Origin: Clostridiales bacterium
Lineage (GTDB): Bacteria > Bacillota > Clostridia > Saccharofermentanales > Saccharofermentanaceae
Length of the DNA stretch: 51,328 nt
Direction of reading: 5' to 3'
NCBI GenBank assembly: GCA_017964005.1
Contig: JAGCSR010000060.1
Span: 1 to 51,328, forward strand
Shown in pieces: positions 1-8,614 of the stretch (within the stretch, counting starts at the first letter, position 1; each line of letters opens with the position of its first letter). The translations under genes were made by a program, and so were the position numbers. Below the pieces are notes generated by a model. The model was not told the origin of the DNA. It ran no database searches and saw only the letters and a list, made by a program, of their open reading frames with translations.

Positions 1-111
1 ACTTCCGCCTGAACTCGAAGAATGCGAAGAGTGTGAATGAGACGAGTGCGACGAATGAGAGCTGTGAGAATGTGAAGAATGTGATGAGTGCGAGTGATGG
101 CTCGGAGGCAT
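1..111 (-). CDS. His/Ser-rich protein, N-terminal end only (runs off the window)
   Basis: The frame starts at an ATG at 111 behind a good ribosome site (AAAGGGG, about 8 nt upstream) and runs off the left edge after 37 codons. The visible peptide opens MPPSHHSHSSHSS and goes on as an almost pure alternation of His and Ser, ending in Ser-Ser-Gly-Gly. Such low-complexity His/Ser tracts can bind metal, but nothing here proves that. An in-frame ATG at 129 lacks a ribosome site. The frame stays open far upstream, to about 410, across a terminator, so an older longer frame is possible. I do not recognise the family; the downstream part that would identify it is outside the window. Confidence 0.55.
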   Translation of the reverse strand, partial: MPPSHHSHSSHSSHSHSSHSSHSSHSHSSHSSSSGGS

Positions 112-228
112 GTTTCTATCCCCTTTCATGCTGTTCCATTGGTTATAGCTGAGGACATTATAAGATATTTCATAAAAAACAACCACCGGAATCGCTTCCA
201 ATGTCATTAAGTTAAGCACTTGACAACG

Positions 229-263
229 AAAAACCCCCATCCCTCGAAAAAGAGGGGTGGGGG
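229..263 (-). terminator. Rho-independent terminator behind htpG
   Basis: A 12-bp stem (234-245 with 252-263, one G-T pair) closes a 6-nt loop and is followed on the minus strand by TTTTT. It ends the htpG transcript and isolates the His/Ser-rich gene. Confidence 0.8.
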
Positions 264-395
264 CGGTTTCTTGTTCCATCTCTTCAAAGGAGTTCTGAAA
301 TAAGTTCTCGAAAATGACTGTTCCTTTCTTTATTTTCTTAAATAATTTGCATACTTCTCGGATGTCATTAGCACACTCTTTTTCTATAAGAGCGT

Positions 396-449
396 CTAAC
401 ACATCACATAAGCGCAAAAAACAAAACCTATAAACTTAAATTTCCTCAT
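396..449 (-). CDS. Very short frame behind htpG, possibly a frameshifted gene
   Basis: An ATG at 449 follows the htpG stop by 12 nt and has an excellent ribosome site (AGAGGAG). It gives only 17 residues, MRKFKFIGFVFCAYVMC, before TAG. A run of six T (plus strand A 416-421) lies in it. Adding one T would join it to the next frame, which is open with protein-like, Lys/Glu-rich codons from about 410 down to about 265. The short peptide may therefore be the start of a frameshifted protein of some 60 or more residues. No family is recognised. Confidence 0.3.
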   Translation of the reverse strand: MRKFKFIGFVFCAYVMC

Positions 450-461
450 GTATAACTCCTC

Positions 462-2375
462 TTATTTTTCTATCTCATTAATGAATTCAGAATTTACTCT
501 CAAAAATCTCTCAAGACCTTCACTGTCAAGTGATCCGTGAGCAAGTCTTGCCTGATCGTAGACGTGCTGTGAGAGCTTTTCGACCTTTTCATCGTTGCCA
601 CCCATGGAATCAAGAGCTGCGATCTTAACGATAATGGGACTATCGGTGTTGATGACAAGTTCTGATGAATCCGGGAACATGTCACCCATGTCTTCTGCTT
701 CCTTGCCCTGGGCCTTCATTATCCTTCTGTACTGCTCCTGCATCTCCTTCATTCTTCTGGAATCCTCGGATTCACGGATCAGGGCAGGCATGGCATCAGC
801 TCCCATGTTCATTGCAGAGACATTAAGCTTGTCGTTGTTTAAGACTTTACGGAACAAGGTCTTATACTTCTCTTTGTCTTCAGCGTCCGAATCAGTGCCG
901 GAAAGTGTGGCATCTACTCTGGAGAAACGGATATCACGGTTCTTCATCTCATAGAAGGACATATAATTGTTGTCTATTTCTTCATCCATAACTACTACGT
1001 CGTATCCTTCGTTGCGGCTCATGGAAACATAGGCAGCCTGAGCTGTGGGATCCGTAGTATAACGGATGGTCTTCTTATCACCTTCCAAAAGTTCGGATGA
1101 AGTCTTGTATTTACCGTCAGATGTCTTATAGAGGCTTATATCCTTGACTTTCTCATAGAACTTCTCGTCACGCATCTGACCGTATTTAACGAAAACGGAT
1201 ATGTCGGACCAGTACTTTTCGAAATCTTCACGGCTGTTCTTGAAGAGTTCGTTAAGTTTATCGGATACTTTCTTGACGATATGGCCGGAAAGTTTCTTTA
1301 CGTAAGAATCCTGCTGGAGAGCAGATCTTGATACATTAAGAGGAAGATCAGAACAATCAAGGCAGCCCTGCAGGAGGAAGAGGAAATCCGGGATTATCTC
1401 TTCTATGTTGTCAGCGACGAAGATCTGGTGATTGTAGATCTTTATCCTGCCTTCAAGAGACTGATATACATTGTCAGTCTTGGGGAAATAAAGGATTCCC
1501 TGAAGTGTGAAGGGATAGTCCATGTTGAGGTGGATCCAGAAAAGAGGATCGTCACTGTCGTTAAAGACACTGTGATAGAACTGCTTATACTCATCGTCTG
1601 TGCAGTCCGAGGGTTTCTTGAGCCAGAGAGGCGACTTGTTGTTTACGGGAACGTAAGATACGGGATCCTCATCGTACTCTTCGCCTTTCGCCTCAGCTTC
1701 TGCCTTGCGTTTTGCTTCTGCTTCTTCGTGGAGTCTGTCAGACTTTACATCAACGAAATAAAGATCTGCAGGAGCGAAATAGCAATACTTACGGATCGTC
1801 ATACGGAGCGTTGCCGTATCGAACTGTTCGATGGCATCATCTGAGAGCTTGATTGTAACGGTTGTACCTGCAACTGTCCTCTCACCTGCCGATATCTCGT
1901 AATCCATTCCTTCTTCCGAGCGCCACTTAACAGGTTCAGCGCCCTCGTTGCAGCTTAATGTCTCGATGGTAACTTCGTCCGCTACCATGAAGGATGAATA
2001 GAATCCCAGGCCGAAGTGGCCGATTATGCCACTCTTATCCGTTGATTCCTCGTTATACTTGGTAACGAAATCAACTGCGCCTGAGAAAGCGATGCTGTTG
2101 ATGTATTTTTCGACTTCCTCAGCGGTCATGCCGATACCGTTATCTTCGAAAGCTATGGTCTTATTGTCGTCATCATAGACTACACGGATCTGATAGTCTT
2201 CTTCAGGTGCTTTTGCTTCGCCTAATTCTACGAGCCTCTTGCGCTTTGCAATGGCGTCTGCACAGTTGGAGATGAGTTCTCTTACGAAGATGTCCTTATC
2301 TTCGTATAACCATTGCTTGATGACCGGGAAAATGTTTTCGGTCGTAACCGAGATCTTACCGCTCTTAGTATCCAT
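462..2375 (-). CDS. htpG: Molecular chaperone HtpG (Hsp90 family)
   Basis: ATP-dependent cytosolic chaperone of 637 residues, the usual length for bacterial HtpG. The GHKL ATPase domain is clear: RELISNCADA at residues 32-41, DNGIGM at 78-83 and the lid and nucleotide motif GHFGLGFYSSFM at 119-130. The middle domain carries the conserved SDLPLNVSR stretch. I place the start at the ATG at 2375 (MDTKSG), which has GGGAGG 8 nt upstream; an ATG five codons earlier has none. That ribosome site lies in the last codons of the aminotransferase gene, so the two are probably cotranscribed and translationally coupled. A strong terminator lies at 229-263. No HrcA operator is seen in front of it. Confidence 0.96.
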   Translation of the reverse strand: MDTKSGKISVTTENIFPVIKQWLYEDKDIFVRELISNCADAIAKRKRLVELGEAKAPEEDYQIRVVYDDDNKTIAFEDNGIGMTAEEVEKYINSIAFSGAVDFVTKYNEESTDKSGIIGHFGLGFYSSFMVADEVTIETLSCNEGAEPVKWRSEEGMDYEISAGERTVAGTTVTIKLSDDAIEQFDTATLRMTIRKYCYFAPADLYFVDVKSDRLHEEAEAKRKAEAEAKGEEYDEDPVSYVPVNNKSPLWLKKPSDCTDDEYKQFYHSVFNDSDDPLFWIHLNMDYPFTLQGILYFPKTDNVYQSLEGRIKIYNHQIFVADNIEEIIPDFLFLLQGCLDCSDLPLNVSRSALQQDSYVKKLSGHIVKKVSDKLNELFKNSREDFEKYWSDISVFVKYGQMRDEKFYEKVKDISLYKTSDGKYKTSSELLEGDKKTIRYTTDPTAQAAYVSMSRNEGYDVVVMDEEIDNNYMSFYEMKNRDIRFSRVDATLSGTDSDAEDKEKYKTLFRKVLNNDKLNVSAMNMGADAMPALIRESEDSRRMKEMQEQYRRIMKAQGKEAEDMGDMFPDSSELVINTDSPIIVKIAALDSMGGNDEKVEKLSQHVYDQARLAHGSLDSEGLERFLRVNSEFINEIEK

Positions 2376-2377
2376 TG

Positions 2378-3229
2378 TTATGCCTCCCAAAATTTGTTAT
2401 CAGTAATGTATTCTGCAGTTTGACCCGCATATGCGCTCATTATTCTCTTGAGGACCGCATTGTCGGCAGAACTGAACTCAACTCCGTCAACAGAAGCAAT
2501 CGGCAGTATATCGAAAGGCGTACTTGACACGAACAGCGCAGCGCCGGATTCTTTGAGTTCATTTAAGGTAAATGTTCCGATCTTTAGCTCTATTCCTTCC
2601 TTATCGAGAGCTTCCATTACTCTTCTTCTTGTGATGCCGATAAGGATCTTGTCGTCGGGGGCAGAATAAACCGCACCGTCAACGATAGCGAAGAAATTGG
2701 ATTTGGAGCCTTCATAGAGCCTGCCGTCATTGTCGGCAAGGACTACCTCAAATGCCTCAGTCTCATCGAAAACCGCAGCAACGGCCGCCTTGTAATCCCC
2801 TCTGAATGCCTTAATGTTGGGATCCTGACGTTCCCAAAGCAAAGATGCGGCAGAAATTCCGCTCTTAAAGTCTTCTTCAGTCGGAAGAGTTATATCCACA
2901 TAATGAATGACCCTGTAATCCGGGGATGCTACGATCCTTAAGGATCTGTAGTCCTCATTAGGTACTTTTGTCAGGAAATCCTTTATATCCTCAACGATCC
3001 CCTCAAGAGTTATGGAGTCAGAAAGATCTGAAGATACAGACTTTGAAAGCCTCTCCAGGTGTTCCTCCCAGAACAGAGGGGTCTTGTCCATAAGCCTTAT
3101 GGTCTCGTAATACGCTAGCTTATCGTAAGGTTCTTGAAGAACCGCAACTTCAGGGGAAGAAACCGCAAAATAACTGCCGTTTACAAACACCTGCGCCCCG
3201 ACCGGGTGCTCTACCAAAGGATAACCCAT
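2378..3229 (-). CDS. Class IV aminotransferase (branched-chain, D-amino-acid or ADC-lyase type)
   Basis: PLP-dependent fold-type IV enzyme of 283 residues. The Schiff-base lysine is most likely K140 in NPNIK-like context (QDPNIKAFRGDY), and the phosphate-binding motif YEGSKSNFF follows at 172-180, matching the EGSxSNxF motif of the family. ILIGITRRRV and VSSTPFDILPI fit the C-terminal lobe. The sequence does not decide between branched-chain aminotransferase, D-alanine aminotransferase and aminodeoxychorismate lyase; the usual KTLNY motif is altered to KAFRGDY, which argues against a textbook IlvE. No pabA or pabB gene is nearby. It begins at 3229 with a modest ribosome site (AGGTG) and is followed 2 nt later by htpG. 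Confidence 0.85.
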   Translation of the reverse strand: MGYPLVEHPVGAQVFVNGSYFAVSSPEVAVLQEPYDKLAYYETIRLMDKTPLFWEEHLERLSKSVSSDLSDSITLEGIVEDIKDFLTKVPNEDYRSLRIVASPDYRVIHYVDITLPTEEDFKSGISAASLLWERQDPNIKAFRGDYKAAVAAVFDETEAFEVVLADNDGRLYEGSKSNFFAIVDGAVYSAPDDKILIGITRRRVMEALDKEGIELKIGTFTLNELKESGAALFVSSTPFDILPIASVDGVEFSSADNAVLKRIMSAYAGQTAEYITDNKFWEA

Positions 3230-3264
3230 CTTATTTACACCTCAATATTCAATATTCCTATGAA

Positions 3265-3292
3265 ATTATACTCGAATAAGCTCAAATGTTAA
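3265..3292 (-). promoter_or_regulatory. Candidate promoter for the aminotransferase-htpG unit
   Basis: TTAACA (3292-3287), a 16-bp spacer and TATAAT (3270-3265) on the minus strand, in the divergent gap shared with argG. Pattern match only. Confidence 0.5.
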
Positions 3293-3306
3293 TTCAAAAA
3301 AGCATC

Positions 3307-3335
3307 TTGTAATAATAGTTTTTCAAGCATAATAT
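3307..3335 (+). promoter_or_regulatory. Candidate promoter for argG
   Basis: TTGTAA (3307-3312), 17 bp, TAATAT (3330-3335). About 60 nt of leader follow before the argG start. I see no T-box or clear ARG-box-like palindrome in the leader. Confidence 0.45.
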
Positions 3336-3397
3336 ATTAAAGATTTGTCAGATTGACGATTTGATTGTTTCTAATATACCAAGGAGGTGCTGTATAT

Positions 3398-4618
3398 ATG
3401 GCAAAAGAAAAATTCTTACTCGCTTATTCAGGCGGACTCGACACATCCATCATCATCCCCTGGCTTCTCGAGCACTACGACTGTGAAGTCATCGCTATGG
3501 CCGGTGAAGTAGGTATCGGTGTCGATGAGACATTCCTTAAGGAGAAGGCATTGAAGTGCGGAGCTACTAAGTGCTTCGTAGAAGACATCTCCGAAGAGTT
3601 CATCACTGATTACATCTACCCTACCCTCAAGGCTAATGCCGTTTACGAGGGTAAATACCTTCTCGGAACGTCATTTGCACGTCCTGTTATCGCCAAGAGA
3701 ATGGTCGAGATCGCAAAGCGCGAAGGATGCACCACCATCGTTCACGGCTGCACCGGCAAAGGCAACGATCAGGTAAGGTTCGAGCTTACCATCAAGGCTT
3801 TGGCTCCTGACATGAAGATCCTGGCTCCCTGGAGGATCTGGGATATCAAGTCCCGTGACGAGGAGATCGACTATGCGGCTGCAAGAGGGATCCCGGTACC
3901 TGTTACCAAGGAGACCAACTACTCCAAGGACGAGAATCTCTGGCACCTCTCTCACGAAGGTATGGATCTTGAAGATCCTGCTAACGAGCCTAACCTCGAT
4001 AAGATCTTGGAACTCATGGTTTCTCCCGAGAAGGCACCTGATACACCCACTTATGTTACCATCAAGTTCGAGAAGGGTATCCCTGTTGAAGTTGACGGCC
4101 AGAAGCTCTCCCCTGTTGACCTTCTCAAGTACTGCAACAAGGTCGCAGGCGAGAACGGCGTAGGCATCGCTGATATCGTCGAGAACCGTCTCGTTGGCAT
4201 GAAGAGCCGCGGCGTATATGAGACTCCAGGCGGAACACTTCTTTATGCCGCCCACAGAGAGCTCGAACTTCTTACGATCGAGCGTGACACGCTGCACTAC
4301 AAGGATCTCGTTGCTCAGAGATTCGCAGAGCTCGTTTACTACGGACAGTGGTTCCACCCTCTCCGCGAGGCTCTCTCTGCTTTCGTTGACGATACACAGA
4401 AGTACTGCACCGGTACTGTCCGCATGAAGCTTTATAAGGGCAACTGCACACCTGCAGGAACCACATCTCCTTATTCACTCCACGATGAGGCTATTGCCAC
4501 ATTCGATGAGGATGATGTTTATAACCAGGCAGATGCAGGCGGATTCATCAACTGCTTCGGTCTTCCCATGAAGGTCAACGCTCAGATGAAGGAAAGAAAC
4601 GGATTACTTAATAACTGA
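3398..4618 (+). CDS. argG: Argininosuccinate synthase
   Basis: Joins citrulline and aspartate using ATP, the penultimate step of arginine synthesis. The protein has 406 residues. The N-terminal PP-loop AYSGGLDTS at residues 9-17 is the ATP pyrophosphatase signature; [13 protein letters not shown] and the SRDEEI and [11 protein letters not shown] segments are typical ArgG motifs. The start is the ATG at 3398, behind AAGGAGGTG at a good distance; an upstream in-frame ATG at 3365 has no ribosome site. argH follows after 80 nt containing a hairpin, so the two form an arginine operon. The stop codon TGA is directly fused to the word GATTTTCG seen behind several other genes here. Confidence 0.97.
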   Translation: MAKEKFLLAYSGGLDTSIIIPWLLEHYDCEVIAMAGEVGIGVDETFLKEKALKCGATKCFVEDISEEFITDYIYPTLKANAVYEGKYLLGTSFARPVIAKRMVEIAKREGCTTIVHGCTGKGNDQVRFELTIKALAPDMKILAPWRIWDIKSRDEEIDYAAARGIPVPVTKETNYSKDENLWHLSHEGMDLEDPANEPNLDKILELMVSPEKAPDTPTYVTIKFEKGIPVEVDGQKLSPVDLLKYCNKVAGENGVGIADIVENRLVGMKSRGVYETPGGTLLYAAHRELELLTIERDTLHYKDLVAQRFAELVYYGQWFHPLREALSAFVDDTQKYCTGTVRMKLYKGNCTPAGTTSPYSLHDEAIATFDEDDVYNQADAGGFINCFGLPMKVNAQMKERNGLLNN

Positions 4619-4644
4619 TTTTCGCGCAAAATACAGTATAATGT

Positions 4645-4678
4645 AAGAGCCGCGATCTGATTGCGGCTCTTATCTTTT
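4645..4678 (+). terminator. Hairpin between argG and argH (terminator or attenuator)
   Basis: A perfect 9-bp stem AAGAGCCGC / GCGGCTCTT (4645-4653 with 4663-4671) is followed by ATCTTTT. A TATAAT word at 4637-4642 lies just before it, so it may sit in the leader of a separate argH transcript or lower read-through from argG. Confidence 0.5.
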
Positions 4679-4698
4679 GCAATAAGGAAGGTCACCCT

Positions 4699-6060
4699 AT
4701 GTCAGACAAAATGTGGGCCGGAAGGTTCTCCAAAGATACAGACAAGACAGTTAACGACTATAACTCATCTCTTTCCTTCGACTGCCGCATGTATAAGCAG
4801 GATATCGAAGGATCCAGAGCTCATTGCAAGATGCTGGTAAAACAGGGTATCATCCCTGCTGTTGACGGCGCCAAGATAGACGAGGGATTGGTGTCGATCC
4901 TTGCTGATATAGAATCCGGCGCCCTGACCTTCGATTCTGACGCGGAAGATATCCATATGTTCGTCGAAGCAGAACTCACCAAAAGGATCGGCGAACCCGG
5001 CAAGAAGCTTCATACCGGGCGATCACGTAACGATCAGGTCGCATTGGACCAGAGACTGTATCTCCGCGATGAAGTAACGGAGATAGTATCCCTTATCGAT
5101 GGGCTGCGCAAGTCATTGATTACTATTGCAAAAGATAACCTCAACACATATATGCCGGGATACACTCACCTGCAGCGCGCCCAGCCTATCACGTTCGCAC
5201 ATCACCTGTCTGCTTACATCGAGATGTTCGGCAGGGATATCGAGCGAATGAAGACTGTAGTTGACCACTGCAATATCTCGCCTTTGGGTTCCGGTGCTCT
5301 TGCAGGTACCACATATCCCCTTAACCGTGAGTATTCGGCATCAAAGCTCGGCATGACCGATATAACCATGAACAGCCTCGACGGCGTATCCGACAGGGAT
5401 TTTGCAATAGAATTTGCTTCGGCTTCATCCATCTTCATGATGCATATCTCACGTCTGTCCGAAGAGGTCATCTTATGGGCATCCCAGGAATTCAAGTTCA
5501 TAGATCTTGATGATGCTTATTCCACAGGATCCTCCATGATGCCCCAGAAGAAGAATCCTGATGTTGCGGAACTTACCCGCGGTAAGTCAGGACGCGTCAT
5601 CGGTGACCTTATGTCACTTCTGGTCCTCATGAAGGGGCTTCCTCTTACCTACAACAAAGATATGCAAGAAGTACAAGAGACCGTTTTCGACTGCGTAGAT
5701 ACCCTTAAGGCCGTCATTCCTCCCTTTGAAGGAATGCTTAACACCATGAAGATCAATAAGGACCGTATGGAACAGGCTGCTGCCGGCGGATTCACCAATG
5801 CCACGGACCTTGCAGACTACCTTGTCCGCAAAGGCATCCCCTTCAGGTCATGCCATGAGATTTCAGGCAAGCTCGTACATTATTGTCTGGAGCGCGGGAT
5901 CGCTCTGTCCGATGTATCACTGGATGAATTCAAGACTTTCTCTCCGCTGATAGAGAATGACATCTACGATGCCATATCCATCAAGACTTGCGTTGACAAT
6001 CGGACCGTTGCCGGAGGACCTGCTCCAGAGACTGTTAAGGCATATCTGGACAGTCTGTAA
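4699..6060 (+). CDS. argH: Argininosuccinate lyase
   Basis: Splits argininosuccinate into arginine and fumarate; member of the fumarase/aspartase superfamily, active as a tetramer. The 453 residues carry the superfamily signature GSSMMPQKKNPD at 277-288, whose flexible loop holds the catalytic serine, and the THLQRAQP segment at 156-163 with the second conserved histidine. HTGRSRNDQ at 105-113 is the substrate loop. The ribosome site is AAGGAAGG upstream of the ATG at 4699. Together with argG it completes the path from citrulline; the earlier arginine genes are not in this window. Confidence 0.97.
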   Translation: MSDKMWAGRFSKDTDKTVNDYNSSLSFDCRMYKQDIEGSRAHCKMLVKQGIIPAVDGAKIDEGLVSILADIESGALTFDSDAEDIHMFVEAELTKRIGEPGKKLHTGRSRNDQVALDQRLYLRDEVTEIVSLIDGLRKSLITIAKDNLNTYMPGYTHLQRAQPITFAHHLSAYIEMFGRDIERMKTVVDHCNISPLGSGALAGTTYPLNREYSASKLGMTDITMNSLDGVSDRDFAIEFASASSIFMMHISRLSEEVILWASQEFKFIDLDDAYSTGSSMMPQKKNPDVAELTRGKSGRVIGDLMSLLVLMKGLPLTYNKDMQEVQETVFDCVDTLKAVIPPFEGMLNTMKINKDRMEQAAAGGFTNATDLADYLVRKGIPFRSCHEISGKLVHYCLERGIALSDVSLDEFKTFSPLIENDIYDAISIKTCVDNRTVAGGPAPETVKAYLDSL

Positions 6061-6088
6061 TGACCATTAATTAATCCGGAAAAATAAA

Positions 6089-6121
6089 ACAGCCTGCAAG
6101 GATATTATCCCTGCAGGCTGT
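6089..6121 (-). terminator. Terminator between the convergent argH and zinc-ribbon genes
   Basis: A perfect 10-bp stem ACAGCCTGCA / TGCAGGCTGT with an inner imperfect helix. On the minus strand TTTTATTTTT follows, so it mainly ends the zinc-ribbon gene; on the plus strand only ATCTT follows, a weaker end for argH. Confidence 0.75.
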
Positions 6122-6134
6122 ATCTTAATGTCTA

Positions 6135-6791
6135 TCAAGCTTTAATAAGCGCACAGGCCTCTTCGATAGTACTCGCCTTGTTTTGCATGATCAGTTCCTG
6201 GATCTTTGCGACATGATCGAAATCGCGGAAACCCTCGGGCACGAGAGGATCGAGTTTAGCCTTCTTCTCTTCAAGAACAGCAAGTCTGTCGATCTTCTTC
6301 TTATTGGCAAGTCCCAGATTATATCTTTCCTGCGCAATGGAACTCATCGTTTCTGCAGTGTGATTATTCTCTGCCTGTTTCCTCTTGGCTACCTTATATC
6401 CGAAAACAATGATAGCAACGTCGGCAATTATACACAGAAGCGCTCCGAGGAGCAAAGATGTAATATCCTTGCGGAACGTTAACAACAGATTGCTGAGAAT
6501 GCCAACGCCGTAAGACACAGCTGCGGCAATAACCAAAAAAGGCCAGAAATACCTGAAAAACGATCTCTTCTTGAACGCAGTCTGTTCTTCTTCCTGAGGG
6601 AAATTATCCTGCGGCTTAACCGTGCTGACGATATACTCGTACTCATCCAGAAGAAGCCTGTATTCATTAAGCTTCTTAATGAGTTCGTTATCCTTTCCGG
6701 GATTATCGAAACCGCCGATCCTGCAGCCGCAGTTACTGCAGCATTCCTCTCCTTCAGGGACAACTGCCCTGCACTTCCAACAAATAGCCAT
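6135..6791 (-). CDS. Zinc-ribbon protein with two membrane segments
   Basis: A protein of 218 residues with an N-terminal zinc ribbon: C4xxC7 and C18xxC21 (CWKC, CSNC) with extra cysteines at 17 and 23. A charged linker follows (residues about 30-85), then two hydrophobic segments at roughly 88-115 and 120-145, and a soluble Lys/Glu-rich tail to the end with heptad character (residues about 150-215). It is likely a small membrane protein with cytoplasmic ends. The start is the ATG at 6791, which has GGGAGGGG in front; the ATG at 6806 precedes that site. No function can be given; proteins of this build are common in Clostridia. Confidence 0.7.
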   Translation of the reverse strand: MAICWKCRAVVPEGEECCSNCGCRIGGFDNPGKDNELIKKLNEYRLLLDEYEYIVSTVKPQDNFPQEEEQTAFKKRSFFRYFWPFLVIAAAVSYGVGILSNLLLTFRKDITSLLLGALLCIIADVAIIVFGYKVAKRKQAENNHTAETMSSIAQERYNLGLANKKKIDRLAVLEEKKAKLDPLVPEGFRDFDHVAKIQELIMQNKASTIEEACALIKA

Positions 6792-6878
6792 ATTTACCCC
6801 TCCCATATATTAAAAAACTATATTGATAATATCAATAAAATCCTTTTTTTACTACGAAAATCGTATTTATTTGTTCCG

Positions 6879-8237
6879 TCAGTTCTTAAAACTGTGTATC
6901 GGAGCCGGGATCCTGCCTCCTCTGTTGATAAAATCCTCACAGGATTTATTGTTCACGGCCATTATCGGAGCGGTTCCCAAGAGTCCGCCAAATTCGACCT
7001 CATCCCCCACTCCTTTGCCCGGAACGGGAATGATCCTGACTGCCGTTGTCTTATTATTAAAGGTACCGAGGGCCATCTCATCCGCGATAATGCCGGAGAT
7101 CGTTGACGCAGTCGTATCTCCAGGTACTGCGATCATATCGAGTCCTACCGAGCAGACGCAGGTCATGGCTTCAAGCTTTTCGAGCTTAAGACCGCCGGTC
7201 TTGGCAGCGGCTATCATGCCTTCATCCTCTGATACAGGTATAAAAGCTCCCGACAGTCCTCCTACGGAAGAAGATGCCATTATGCCGCCCTTCTTCACTG
7301 CATCATTGAGCATTGCAAGTGCGGCTGTGGTACCCCAAGTACCACATTCTTCCAGACCGAATTCCTCCAGGAGCCTTGCAACCGAATCTCCTACAGCGGG
7401 AGTCGGAGCAAGGGACAGATCGATGATACCGAAAGGCACACCGAGCCTTGCGGATGCTTCATTGGCAACAAGCTCTCCTACACGGGTGATCTTGAAAGCA
7501 GCTTTCTTTATGGTCTCAGCAACAACACCGAGATCTTGGCCTTTAACTTTCTCCAACGCGTGCTTTACAACACCGGGCCCGGAAATGCCTACATTGATTA
7601 CGCATTCGGGTTCACCGGGGCCTAAGAATGCACCGGCCATGAAAGGATTGTCTTCGGGAGCGTTGGCAAAAACAACGAGTTTGGCACAGCCCAAAGCGCC
7701 CGTGTCTTTAGTCCTCTCTGCAGTCGCCTTGATTATCCGTCCCATATCGCGGACAGCATCCATGTTGATCCCTGTCCTGGTGGATGCAAGGTTGACAGAA
7801 GAACATACAAAATCGGTAACAGCCAGAGCTTCCGGGATCGACTCGATAAGGTTCTTGTCGGCTGTGGTATAACCCTTATGTACGAGTGCCGAGAAACCGC
7901 CTATGAAATTAACTCCGCATGCTTTAGCCGCCCTGTCGAGTGTTTGAGCGAAAGGTGTATAATCTGTTGCGCCGCACGCCGCGGCTACGATAGATATCGG
8001 AGTAACCGATATTCTCTTATGGATTATAGGAATATTGTATTTGCGGGAGATCTCTTCCCCGACTTCCACAAGGCGTCCTGCATAGCGGCAGATCTTGTCG
8101 TATATCTTGTCACAAGATCTTGTAATATCCCCGTCAGCGCAATCCATCAGGGATATTCCCATTGTTATGGTCCTGATATCGAGATGCTGATTGGAGAACA
8201 TCTCCATAGTCTCTAATATCTCATGTTCGTTGATCAT
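6879..8237 (-). CDS. UPF0210 (DUF711) family protein
   Basis: A cytosolic protein of 452 residues that matches the UPF0210/DUF711 family in length and in motifs such as [16 protein letters not shown], the C-terminal [17 protein letters not shown] and the ending [12 protein letters not shown]. The biochemical role of the family is not established. It lies 16 nt behind the small ACT-domain gene in the same direction, an arrangement conserved in many Gram-positive bacteria, which suggests that the ACT protein senses a small molecule for it. The ATG at 8237 is used as start; the gap to the ACT gene leaves room for the short ribosome site GAGGACTTACG-like sequence. Confidence 0.88.
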   Translation of the reverse strand: MINEHEILETMEMFSNQHLDIRTITMGISLMDCADGDITRSCDKIYDKICRYAGRLVEVGEEISRKYNIPIIHKRISVTPISIVAAACGATDYTPFAQTLDRAAKACGVNFIGGFSALVHKGYTTADKNLIESIPEALAVTDFVCSSVNLASTRTGINMDAVRDMGRIIKATAERTKDTGALGCAKLVVFANAPEDNPFMAGAFLGPGEPECVINVGISGPGVVKHALEKVKGQDLGVVAETIKKAAFKITRVGELVANEASARLGVPFGIIDLSLAPTPAVGDSVARLLEEFGLEECGTWGTTAALAMLNDAVKKGGIMASSSVGGLSGAFIPVSEDEGMIAAAKTGGLKLEKLEAMTCVCSVGLDMIAVPGDTTASTISGIIADEMALGTFNNKTTAVRIIPVPGKGVGDEVEFGGLLGTAPIMAVNNKSCEDFINRGGRIPAPIHSFKN

Positions 8238-8253
8238 CGTAAGTCCTCACATG

Positions 8254-8538
8254 TCAGATTCTGTGCATGGCATTGAAAAGTCCTGTATGCTGTATCGTGA
8301 TCTTAACTCCGAGTTCTTCACCCAATACTTTGAGCTTATCGGACAGATCGGACTTCTCAAGTTCAACATTACCCAATTCGACAAGCATGATCATTGTGAA
8401 GATGTCATCCATAATGGTTTGGGAAATATTGATTATATTGATGTCATATTCCATCAGAAGATTTGCTACACCTGCGATTATACCGACCCTGTCGGTACCC
8501 AGGACTGTAAGGACCGCCGTATTCTTGTCTTCTTTCAT
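8254..8538 (-). CDS. ACT-domain protein (UPF0237 family)
   Basis: A 94-residue protein made of a single ACT domain: VLTVLGTDRVGIIAGVANLL at residues 9-28 is the typical first strand and helix with the ligand-binding Gly of the strand-helix junction. ACT domains bind amino acids or similar ligands at dimer interfaces; GcvR is a distant relative. It is translated just ahead of the UPF0210 gene and is very probably its partner. The ribosome site GGAGG is about 8 nt in front of the ATG at 8538. Confidence 0.88.
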   Translation of the reverse strand: MKEDKNTAVLTVLGTDRVGIIAGVANLLMEYDINIINISQTIMDDIFTMIMLVELGNVELEKSDLSDKLKVLGEELGVKITIQHTGLFNAMHRI

Positions 8539-8614
8539 AGTAAGACCTCCACCCTTTAATCGTGATTATTATATTACAAAGAATGATGATATCCTAATTA
8601 ATTCTGATCTGTGA

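Noticed and set aside
1..105. Short repeats resembling a CRISPR array or satellite
   Set aside because: The repeats are codons for alternating His and Ser in an open frame with a ribosome site; no constant repeat and spacer lengths.
3336..3397. T-box or arginine riboswitch before argG
   Set aside because: The leader is only about 60 nt, AT-rich, and shows no T-box sequence or stable fold.
3671..4357. 228-codon frame on the minus strand inside argG
   Set aside because: Antisense shadow of a certain gene.
6823..7872. 349-codon frame on the plus strand
   Set aside because: It lies opposite the UPF0210 gene, is Ser/Pro/Thr-rich without recognisable motif, and is a mirror of that gene's codon pattern.
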